From Leptidea sinapis (Eukaryota > Arthropoda > Insecta > Lepidoptera > Pieridae): a stretch of 64,000 nt of DNA. The notes beneath the pieces are model-generated. The model was not told the origin of the DNA and did not search any database. It was given only the letters and a program-made list of their open reading frames with translations. The position numbers and the translations under genes are program-made. This document shows positions 12,101-20,617 of this stretch, piece after piece. The DNA lies in assembly GCF_905404315.1 (NCBI RefSeq), contig NC_066286.1:2983501-3047500 (forward strand). The letters run 5' to 3'. Numbering within the stretch: the first letter of the stretch is position 1; every line of letters begins with the position of its first letter.

Positions 12101-12756
12101 TGGTGATTGTCAATAAGTTTCGATAGAGGCAGTTGTAATACGCCTCACAATTTCTCGCCACCTCTCTCTATTAGAGGTCATTCGCGTGCACTCATGCACG
12201 GGGATCTCTCCATCGCATGGGTGACCTTCCACGCGGTCTAATAGCTTCTACTTTACATTCCTATACATATGTTGGTAATGTACATTTGGGCGCGGGGGTA
12301 CTGAACTATATATAAAGATCGGATAATAATCGCAACATAATATCGTGAACAATCGCATATCTGTGGGTTCTTTTGATCTGTGTGCCAAATCTGAAGTGTT
12401 TGCCTTATATTTTTTCGTCTATGATTATAAGGTTGATAAATTTACTATGTATTTTCAAATATCTTTAAAAGCAGTTTTGTTTCTTTTTAAGATCAAAGGA
12501 ATGTTTCCTTTGAGTTTCCTATATTCAGTATTTAGAATACTTTCCATCCAGGTGGCTTTCAAAATATCCATTCTGTATAAGATTTATTCAATGCGACTAT
12601 AGAATACTACTAGTTCAGATTATTTTTCCAGGATTTTGCTCTATAGCAGTTTTATTTTTTATTTCAGATGATGACTCAAGCTCACGACGCTGCAGAAGAC
12701 GAGCGAATACATCGACACCACCAAATATTACACCGGCAAAACGTAGACGTATTTGA
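5757..12756 (+). CDS. MRGBP: MRG/MORF4L-binding protein (Eaf7 family), complete five-exon gene
   Basis: Subunit of the NuA4/TIP60 histone acetyltransferase complex; in other animals it binds MRG15/MORF4L proteins in the nucleus. Exons: 5757-6102, 7489-7566, 9661-9765, 11874-11990, 12668-12756. All introns are GT-AG and every junction falls in phase 1, giving 735 nt and 244 residues (the human protein is about 204). Residues 1-115 hold the conserved domain, with the signature HKPVGIDKHFHMACIWEKL from residue 33, then IWKHLSTLYD and a PFPN...LPED segment. Exons 2-4 give a low-complexity Ser/Lys/Arg-rich linker. The protein ends TPAKRRRI, close to the AKRRR terminus of the human protein and probably a nuclear localisation signal. 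Introns 2-4 carry a mariner, a SINE and LINE remnants. Identification is from remembered family sequence. Confidence 0.93.
6103..7488 (+). other. MRGBP: MRGBP intron 1
   Basis: AT-rich intron with donor GTTGGT and acceptor 'tttctgctcag'. The only recognised content is an antisense LINE tail near 7287-7435. Confidence 0.6.
7287..7435 (-). repeat. Decayed LINE tail (family of 13556-13920), minus strand
   Basis: On the plus strand it reads like the antisense of that family: 'catctagatggcgaagacaa', then 'ctttgtggagggtgcaatag' and 'gggatcagg', to compare with 35213-35283. The copy is strongly diverged. It forms the upstream part of an open frame that runs into MRGBP exon 2, so that longer frame is an artefact. 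Confidence 0.45.
7489..7566 (+). CDS. MRGBP: MRGBP exon 2
   Basis: 78 bp between 'tttctgctcag' and 'gtaagac'. Joined to exon 1 it restores Asp and reads ARSISPKPAPRSNSRGTSSK, then DGTPK; Ser/Pro-rich linker, phase 1 at both ends. Confidence 0.85.
7887..9134 (-). mobile_element. Mariner-family transposon copy A (1248 bp), inactive
   Basis: Terminal inverted repeats of about 28 bp (CGAGGGCTGCACTAAAAGTA at the left, its inverse at the right, with a single mismatch over 28) are bounded by TA at 7885-7886 and 9135-9136, the mariner target. The minus strand encodes transposase from about 8962 to 7898. It has an N-terminal helix-turn-helix region and all three catalytic blocks: SGDEYWIYAY (first Asp), HHDNASSHTA (second Asp) and PPYSPDLSPNDF (third Asp, D34D spacing). 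The frame is broken near 8400 by a small indel between blocks one and two, and again by substitutions near the second block. It lies in MRGBP intron 2 in reverse orientation to the gene. A second copy lies at 46283-47503. Confidence 0.93.
9228..9330 (-). repeat. SINE family 1 fragment, minus strand
   Basis: The plus strand shows 'gtcccaatagcccagtaatt' then 'tagctacggcacc', the antisense of the core of the SINE copies listed at 10208, 20750 and 50785. It is truncated next to mariner copy A. Confidence 0.45.
9661..9765 (+). CDS. MRGBP: MRGBP exon 3
   Basis: 105 bp from acceptor 'catttccag' to donor 'gtaag'. Reads (G)RKDSISSLATKSRKESASSH, then ASTDTTSIKSEKDY; a Ser/Lys-rich linker, phase 1 at both ends. 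Confidence 0.85.
10208..10488 (+). repeat. SINE family 1, copy in MRGBP intron 3
   Basis: Carries the family core 'gtttcggtctgaagggcgc', 'gtgaaattactgggcaatgg', 'gacttaacatcttatgtctc' and 'gggcagggcgtatcaattac', ending 'cgtcccttattatcaaaaaa'. The same order occurs at 14062, 20750, 38774, 41816, 44902, 50785 and 55505. No coding frame; a non-autonomous retroposon by inference. Confidence 0.75.
11158..11275 (+). repeat. LINE remnant, reverse transcriptase C-terminus
   Basis: Reads YRPTKRWAEVQSVGDQWMQK, the arginine/tryptophan motif (RP..RW.D....G..WM) at the end of many insect endonuclease-reverse transcriptases; compare RSPARWTDDLVKIAG at 57299-57345. Only this short decayed piece remains. 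Confidence 0.5.
11874..11990 (+). CDS. MRGBP: MRGBP exon 4
   Basis: 117 bp from 'tttattacag' to donor GTACTT. It encodes an Arg/Ser/Lys-rich stretch (RRRDSRDSNASGPRDGSGSR and then KSTSQKDKSIKNKIIAPT). Low-complexity and basic, phase 1 at both ends. Confidence 0.85.
12066..12240 (-). repeat. LINE remnant, minus strand, in MRGBP intron 4
   Basis: The minus strand reads TSNRERWREIVRRITTASIE followed by a stop, and upstream a 'DRVEGHP' stretch. This resembles the last residues of insect endonuclease-reverse transcriptases (R.RW......). Short and frameshifted. Confidence 0.4.
12668..12756 (+). CDS. MRGBP: MRGBP exon 5 and stop codon
   Basis: 89 bp from acceptor 'tttatttcag' to TGA at 12754-12756. 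Reads DDSSSRRCRRRANTSTPPNI and then TPAKRRRI. The terminal AKRRR matches the end of vertebrate MRGBP. A longer open frame starting ATGATGACTCAAGC at 12668 is an out-of-frame shadow. Confidence 0.9.
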
Positions 12757-13105
12757 ATGCCTCATTCATACCATCAGTTTTTCTGACATACACAATATAA
12801 CTCATATTGTCTATGATATAAACAGACAAGACTCATGCGATAGAGTAAATAGCACCCACAGGTAATATCCGTTTGGTTTAATAGTTGTCTTTTAAGCAAA
12901 GGCAGGATCGGCGGAATGCTGTCCATGTGTTATCTGTTATATATATAGCCAATAGTCTTTGTAAATATGCATTAAGATTACTGATAAATAAAGCTAAGAT
13001 AAATCTCATATTGTTTTATTGTTTATGTTCCTTCCTAGTTAGGCCAGAGGATCGTTATTTTGTGAAATTTTCTTTAGAAAAAACTTTTTTTTTTTGAAAT
13101 AAATC
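12757..13105 (+). other. MRGBP: Probable MRGBP 3' UTR with candidate poly(A) signals
   Basis: Non-coding sequence after the stop. AATAAA occurs at about 12987-12992 and GAAATAAATC at about 13096; either could end the transcript. Confidence 0.5.
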
Positions 13106-13309
13106 GTAAGATCATATTATATCGTGTCAACTAAATTTAATATAATACAAAGAACTCAATTGCAGTATTTGAAGCGTTTAGCAAAATAGTCACAATTTCT
13201 CGTACAACTCTTAGAGCGGCGATATCACAGCACGAATCTATCACAAATCACGTTTATTGTTAACAATAACCAAGCTCGTTTATCTAGCAACCCGTAACAT
13301 AAACCGTAT

Positions 13310-13415
13310 AATGATACCTCGACTAATGTAAACAAGTGGCGATAGCGTCTCAAGCGGCCGCGTCGGGTTTGGCGCCAAAACAGCTGAGCAGGTGGCGTCT
13401 GCGGGCGCGCGGGAA
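13310..13415. promoter_or_regulatory. GC/CpG-rich spot with palindromic E2F-like site
   Basis: A short island in AT-rich DNA containing GCGGCCGCGTCGGG, TTTGGCGCCAAAA (13368-13380; E2F-type TTTGGCGC on both strands), CAGCTG, CAGGTG and GGGCGCGCGGG. It could be a promoter of an unrecognised transcript or an old GC-rich insertion. No first exon is evident on either strand. Confidence 0.35.
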
Positions 13416-13555
13416 CTAATTGTGTTATTTTTTTCAATTCATATTTTCTCACATTAATTTGCGAAACTCAACATAATCTATAATGTAGAAAATATAATTG
13501 AATTGGAATTACTATATCCAATGTTTTTTCTGTTCTTAAAGATCTCAACGAGATT

Positions 13556-13920
13556 CATTTTTTTTTATAGAAGAGAAGACAAACTAGCGTATGGGTCATC
13601 TGATGTTAAGTGATCACCGATGCCCACATTCTGCTGCAATACCAGTGGAATCACAAGAACGTCGCCGGCCCTTTAAAAAGTGTACGCGTTTTTTAAAAGG
13701 TAGGTATACCAATGTCGTATTGTCCTAGAAACACCGCACAAGGAAGCTCATTCCACAGCTTTGTTGTACGTGGAAGAAAGTTCCTTGAAAACCGCACTGT
13801 GGAGGAAGGCCAGACGAATGCGTCACAATCAAACAGCTCTTCAGAACACCCCCCGTGATAAATTCGGTAGAAGACAAACAATGAAGCGACGTCCCTACGC
13901 AACTGCGTTGCACGCGGTCA
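13556..13920 (-). repeat. 5'-truncated LINE tail (RT C-terminus plus 3' end), minus strand
   Basis: The minus strand reads VASLFVFYRIYHGGCSEELF, then TVRFSRNFLPRTTKLWNELP and CAVF, the conserved C-terminal motif (R..F.P....LWN.LP..VF) of Jockey/CR1-like reverse transcriptases. Poly(T) at 13559-13566 on the plus strand is its poly(A). Related copies: 34963-35300, 54964-55290, 61380-61668. Confidence 0.7.
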
Positions 13921-14061
13921 AATGGTTACTGTTAACACCACTTTGCTTGGATAGTTGAGTCTCTTGGAACTAGGAAAATTCATTATCTAGTGCACACTTG
14001 TAAATATATTTGTACATAGGCACCAGAAAATACTTTTAAGTAAGTTTTTGCTTTTGGTCAA

Positions 14062-14262
14062 TTTTTTTATGACAATAAGGGATGAGACGAGCTGGAGGAG
14101 CTAATCGTAATTGATACGGCCTGGCAATTATAATGCAGTGCTGCTCAGGATTCTTAAAAAACCCCTAAAATTCTGAGCGGCACCACACCTGCGCTCGTCA
14201 CCTTGAAACTAAGGATGTTTAAGTCTCATTTGCCCAGTAATTTCACTAGCTACGGCGCCCTT
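14062..14262 (-). repeat. SINE family 1, minus strand
   Basis: The antisense of the family core is present, including 'ctcatttgcccagtaatttc', 'actagctacggcgccctt' and 'aattctgagcggcac', with the A-rich tail near 14062-14070. Confidence 0.7.
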
Positions 14263-16193
14263 ATTAATAATTATTTTATAAATCACAAAATGTAACTAAT
14301 TAAATTTAATACCTATACATCACCATAATTATTACAAATTTGTTTATACAAGACAAGTACTGACCCGGCAATATTGTATGAATTATCTAAACATGTAATG
14401 AAATGTCATTGACTGAAATAGTTGTACTGCGAATTTATAGGCATTTCTAACTCAAAAAATATAAACATATCATATACAAAAACGTTCACCGAAACACGCT
14501 GCATCTAATGGTACAAGAATTATTCCGATCGGTTCACTAGTTTTCGCAGTATAACTGAAAGAAAAAACCGGCCATACATTTATTAGTACATTATAGATTC
14601 TTGATATAGACCCTACGTCCAATGATATTTAAAAGTATAGATAGGTTACCTAGACAACATTCGGTGTTTGTAAATGATACACAAACGCACACATGAATAA
14701 TTTAACATTGCAATAGCACACTACATTACGATTACACGTCAAAGAAGGATAGTAAATGCAATTATCGCAAGTGAAAAAGAGATAAGTCTAATTTGCTAAT
14801 TGCTTCGTATTGCATAGCAAAAACACAGAATCATTCACCAGATATGATTTTTTACCGTAGGTACACCGTGATTTATGCTTAAAATACGATTAATTCATGA
14901 GTTCATGTAATAAAAGTTATAAAGTAGTAAAACTACATTTAAATTAGGTAAATTGGGTGTTATTGATTTAAAAAAATAATAATTTAATATTGATTATAAT
15001 ATATAGCCATAATGAAGATATAAATTATTTGTACATAAAATAATAAAAAACATACAGACATATCAAAACAAAACCGAAATCTATTAACAATAAGGGTTCC
15101 ATTTTTACAATTTTACTAACGACGGCTCCCAAAAAGTTTTAAGTTTACAATTATTATTTGTGAATGTATATTATATTATTTATGATTGTATTTCTGTTGA
15201 GGGTTTATTACAATAAGGCAACAGGGGATATACCGAAAGGGCAGTGTTACTAAAAAATCTCCTACGCAAGCAGATAGCACTTACTGTCTACGTCCGCTAC
15301 CTACACTAAAACTTGTTTTTGTAGTTTGATAGACTTGTTTATTAAAAAATATTAAATTTCGTATTACATTCACTGCAACAACGCCTTTTTTACATTATTT
15401 CTTAAATTGTCCTAAAATATACTACCTCGATCATCCCGCAGCAAACAGGGTAGTTGCAGGGGAGTTGTATATTCGGAGTATTATCGTATCGTTCCAAATG
15501 TGTCGTTGTCGATTTTGCGAGTAGACCTCCTGGTACGTTACATACATTCCAAGATTGAGTGCTAATAAGATATCAAATAGCCTGCTATTACTAATCTCAT
15601 TCTATACCACCTTTATTATAAGACTTTGAAAGCCAGAACTTATTATAATCATCATAATATTATTTAAGATAGACGCTCACTGACTAAAAAGAAAACTCAA
15701 GTTCTGCAATCAAGCGGTTACGAACGCTATGTATTCTGCCTACGATTTCACTTCTGGTTGATTAATCTATGACAAATACTATTTGTCCTTGTCGCGCTGC
15801 AGTTTACATCTATTTTCTCTATCTTCCTCGAACCACCACGTTAATAATTCGAGATTTATTTGTAAATATAAGAAATAAAATCGTGATTAAATACAAATAC
15901 GACGTTCTTTTATATAATAACTAAAAAACCTATATTTGTATCCGAACATCTAACTCCATTAACCAATGCTCTTTACGCGGCTACCCGTTTGAAAGCAAAA
16001 CAGATGCAGTATAAGTTTGTATGGATTCGCAATGGGCGCGTTTTTACGAGAAAAAATGAAAACTGCCAAGCCTTGCTTATTAAGAACAACGAAACCTTAA
16101 ATCTTTTAACTTAATTTAGTATATCAAATTGTAAACTTAGTATATAATTGTAGCTTAATAATTTATTGTTTTTCTCTATAGTTTTTTTATAAG
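14263..16193. other. Intergenic AT-rich DNA
   Basis: No gene, RNA gene or clear repeat recognised. Short blocks (15420-15620) are less AT-rich but contain no convincing exon. Confidence 0.4.
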
Positions 16194-19100
16194 ATGCTTA
16201 ACATTTATTACCAAAATGCTCAAGGGTTGAGAACTAAGACGACAAACTTTCTAAAGAACTTATCAACTTCTAATTATAAGGTCATCGCTCTTAAACTTGG
16301 TTGAGATCCAGTATTTCAAACAATGAATTATTTGACAACAGATATACCGTCTATCGTAAGGATCGTTCGAGTTCTAGCAATACTAAATCAGATGGTGGAG
16401 GAGTTATGTTAGCAGTCTCTAAGGACATTTCTTCTTTCAGAGTTGAGTCATGGGAATCAGATGTCGAGGATTTATGGGTCACATTACATGTTAATATTAA
16501 TCAAGCAATAAAAAAACTTTCTATATGTGTGGTATATCTACCTCCACCTGTAAAAATTGGGACGTTGACACAATTTTTGGACAAAATTGACATAGCTTTC
16601 AACTTAAGCGATGACGTCATTATTGTTGGTGATTTCAACCTAGGGTTTATTAACTGGATGTCACAAGCAAACGAAGTTTTTATGACTCCCTCTAACTATA
16701 ACAATACTCTTGGCTTTGCCTTAGTTGATTTTATGTCTTTGAATAACCTAAAGCAATTTAATTGTATTAATAATAGCGATGACCACTTTTTAGATTAAGT
16801 ATTAAGTAACATGAATAATATTAATGTATCAGCCCCACCTGACGTGTTAAGTAGGACATATAGGAATCATCCTAGCTTATTGTTAAATATTGCAAGTTCT
16901 GGAATATCATTTTTGCGAGCGAGAGGTAATGCAAAACTAAATTTTTATAAAGGTGACTATGTTTCTATTATCAATGATCTGAAAACTATTGATTGGAATC
17001 GAAGGCTATGCGTCCATGATAACGTAAATAGTATGGTATCTGAGTTCTATAAAATAATTAACAATATCATTAACAAATTTGTTCCTAAAACAACCAACAC
17101 GAGATCTAAATATCCGGTATGGTTCAGCTTCATAAAACTGCTTGCTGAAAAAGAAAACTTACGTAAGAGGTTCCGAATATATAAGAATCCTAGAGATGAA
17201 TTAGAGTATCACATGATTAGAAAGCGTTGTCATAAACTTTATGATGATTGCTATACTAAATACAAGCGAAATATTGAAGGAAACATCCCAAATAATCCAA
17301 AATGTTTTTGGAGTTTTGTTAAAAATAAAAAAGGCGGCCATTCAACACTTCCCTCTTGTATGAAAATGGATAATGTTACAGCACAAACAGCAGCGGATAT
17401 TGCCAGTCTATTTTCATATCAATTTTCTTCTATATACACTTGTGGTCAGCGTCGCGTTCGCAGTTCTAGTCTAGTCGATATTGGTAATGTTCATTCTCTG
17501 ATGTCCCTGAGCTTCAGTGAAGCTGAAATATCTCAGAAAATAAAAGGACTCGACATTAATAAAGGAGCTGGGCCAGACTCGATTCCTCCTCTCTTTGTTA
17601 AACGATGTAGGTTTGCAATATCATTACCCTTAACTATTATCTTCAATAGATCACTTAAAGAAGGTGTATTTCCTGAAGAATGGAAAAAGTCTCGTGTTGT
17701 ACCTGTATATAAAAAGGGGGATATTACCGACCGAAAAAAATTACCGTCCTATATGCATTTTGTCTTGTTTTTCCAAGCTTTTTGAATCAGTCCTTCATCC
17801 TGTTATCTCCAAAAATATTGACAGTTTGATCTCCGATGAGCAACATGGTTTCAGGAAGGGCCGTTCAATTCAAACGAACCTCATCTCTTTTGTCACCTAA
17901 GTATGTCAAGAATTGGACAATGGGCGCCAGATTGATGCGATATATACAGACTTTAGTAATGCCTTCGATAAAGTCAGTCACCCTTTATTGATTCAGAAGC
18001 TAAGTAATTATGGAATTGGAGGAAACTTACTGAAGTGGTTCGAGTCATATCTTCATAATAGACTTCAGTCAGTAGTTGTAGGAGGCACTGAATCTAATTC
18101 ATATATTGCGCGATCTGGTGTTCCCCAGGGATCCCACCTAGGACCGTTGCTCTTTTCGATATTTGTGAATGACGTTAGGAATCATATCAAATATTGTAAA
18201 GCATCTCTCTTCGCCGATGATTTAAAAATTTATAAAGTTATCAACTCTGCCTCTGAGGCTGCTTTTGTTCAAAGTGATCTCAATGGTATGAAAGATTGGT
18301 GCCTATTAAATGGTATGATCCTCAATGCAAGCAAATGTTTTTATATTAAGTACACTAGAAAAAAAAAACCGCTTGTTACAGTGTATGAGCTCGATGGCGC
18401 ACCATTAAAAGAAGTGCAGGAAATTCGTGACTTGGGGGTAACTATTGATAGCAAACTAACGTTTATTGCACAAGTTAATAAAGTAGTTACCACATCCGCA
18501 CGAATGTTAGGATTTCTAAAGCGAAACTCGAATTGTTTCGGCTCCAAAACGAAAACAATTCTATATAACGCTCTAGTGCGCAGTCATATCGAATATGGTA
18601 GTATTATATGGAATCCCCAATATACGATCCATTCGCAACGCATCGAGAGTATCCAAAGAGCATTCATACGACACCTTGCATATATTAGTACTGGATTCTC
18701 TCATAGACACCCGTACCATCAGCGCCGCAGGAAATTTAATATGATTTCATTGCTCGATCGGAGATCCCTTTCCGGAGTAATATTTTTGTACAAACTCTTA
18801 AACGGTCAAATACAATGTAGTAACCTCTTGCAGAATATTAACCTTGCTGTCCCATATTTATTCGCAAGGTTCAAAATCTTTCTCGTTCTCTTGATTTGAA
18901 CAAGGTTCAAAATCAAGAGAATCTCTTGATTCCCTTGATTTTGAACAAGTTCTTTCTGTAAAAACCAACCTGTTCAGGCGCCTCTCGCTCGAATTCTTCG
19001 CGAGTACAATAAGTAAACGATACCAATTCAGAACTTGATATATTCGGTGGTGGGCTGGTCAGGTTTAAAGAAAGTGTTGTTAAGCACTTAGCTCGTACTC

Positions 19101-19340
19101 AACGCATTTGTCAAATAAGTAGTTTTTCTTTTTTTCGTCTTCATTATTTTAATAAGTTAAAGTTATAATTTGTACTTTCATTTTTTATTTTTTATTATAG
19201 TTTACATAGTATAAGTTCTATTTTTCAGAAGTATTTAGGGTGTATTTTTTGTAATTTTTATGTTCACCATAATTGTCGTATACTTTAGAACTACTAATTG
19301 TAACATTAGATTAAGAAAATTGTATTGTATATGATGTGGT
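16194..19340 (+). mobile_element. Non-LTR retrotransposon with endonuclease and reverse transcriptase, inactivated
   Basis: Near-full ORF2 of a Jockey/CR1-like LINE. The AP-endonuclease domain starts MLNIYYQNAQGLRTKTTNFL at 16194 and includes GDFN at about 16630. The reverse transcriptase shows VPVYKKGD (about 17700), TDFSNAFDKVSH (about 17949), SGVPQGSHLGPLLFSIFVND (about 18114) and the catalytic FADDLKIY (18210-18233). It is dead: a 4-nt deletion shifts the frame near 16289, TAA at 16796 and TAA at 17898 interrupt it, another frameshift lies near 17740, and a local rearrangement breaks the C-terminus at 18880-18950. There is no upstream ORF1, so it is 5'-truncated or from a lineage lacking one. 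The 3' UTR runs to about 19340, ending 'gctttaataaataaataat'. It lies between the 3' ends of MRGBP and Orc6. Confidence 0.88.
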
Positions 19341-19967
19341 GTGCTTTAATAAATAAATAATTATAATTTCGTATGGTATGAAATACCTTCACTCTTATAT
19401 ATCTTGCAAACATAGTTTTTACATTTTCTTAACACACAGGTTGGCATTTTAGATTATTATTGTCACGCCACGAAAACGTTCCGCTTGGCTCGCTGCTATT
19501 AGCCGATTAAATGAAATTACGACAATTGTCTGAATTTGTCTGCAACATTTTGCGTGCGCTAGTGGGATATCAACCTCTTTATTGTATATAATATCATTGC
19601 CCTACGTCACAGAAACCCCGCGCAAAATGGCGCGTTTGAATAGTCGAAATATATTGCCGGACAATAATATTTAATTCTAATTCAATAAGAATGTTTTTAT
19701 CAATAATTTGATGTGATAACTTTTAGGATGTAAAATGATGTTTTTAAAAATCATGCATTAGGTTGGCAGCACTGTTTTGAAACTGTGCAGTTTTTGTGTA
19801 ATAAAGTCAAGTTTTAAAAAAATCGAAATGTGTGCAGGGATACATTGTAGAATGGACACTTCACCAGACAAAGTTTAAAAACAAATATTTCAAGAAAAAA
19901 ATAATCAAAAATAAGAAATAAAACGACTGCTTTACTTCTTTATAAAAATTTACGTACTTATAATGAA
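19341..19967. other. Intergenic DNA with a GC-richer CRE/E2F-like patch
   Basis: No gene recognised. About 19480-19640 is less AT-rich and carries TACGTCA (19604-19610) and GCGCAAAATGGCGCG (19621-19635). Confidence 0.35.
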
Positions 19968-20185
19968 ATAAAAAACCTTGGTTAGGAGTGTGGCGTTCAA
20001 ACTTACTCTACCTCTCGGGGACCAGTGCTTAAATCTGGCGCCTTAGACCGCGCAGACGAACTGACTTGAAAGCAGTAGTTGAAATTAATGATACAACTTC
20101 ATCCCTACTACAATCGACTACGATTGTAGTAACATGCGATAGATGGACGAACAAATTTTAAGCCGATGTAATAAAAGTTTCACCT
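19968..20185 (-). repeat. tRNA-derived SINE family 3, degraded
   Basis: Shares with 56140-56345 the wording 'cctctcgg..accagtgctta', 'ctgacttgaaagcag', 'ttgaaattaat', 'gatggacgaa' and 'atgtaataaaagtttcac'. In the better copy the minus strand shows tRNA-like A and B boxes. Confidence 0.55.
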
Positions 20186-20303
20186 TAAAAAACTTTTAAT
20201 TATTTTATCAAATTTTATATCTTGATATTGATCATATAATTAATAACAGCCACAATGTATTTTATCATCAGATCATTGTATCGCCAGTTCCAACACTTTA
20301 CAC

Positions 20304-20617
20304 TCAAGAATTCAGTTCACTCCATTGTTCTGTTGGAAATAGATGCCTCACACCCTTCTTTGGACTTTTGCTTGGCGAAAAATTTAGCGGAGTCTTCTGT
20401 GGGGTTTTTCTTGGTGATTTCCTCGGTGTTCTTCTAGGCGATTTTAAATTCACCTCAGCTTTTAAACTCTCCTTATTCTCTTTTGCTTTTTCAAGTTGCT
20501 CCAATTCTTTATAAGCTTTTTCGAGCATACGACGTTTCCAATCCTCATATGACTCATTTTTCGTTTCAACTGACTGTTTCTCTTTCGGATTTGAATCAAG
20601 ATCCGTTGTAATGTTAT
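20304..20617 (-). CDS. Orc6: Orc6 exon 6 and stop codon
   Basis: Acceptor 'aaactattttcag'; stop TGA at 20306-20304. Encodes residues 202-305: an acidic linker, the Orc3-binding helix YEDWKRRMLEKAYKELEQLE (225-244), then a basic Ser/Thr-Pro tail with S261-P-R-R, T265-P-R-K, S269-P-R-K, T273-P-Q-K and S286-P-K-K, ending WSELNS. Confidence 0.92.
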
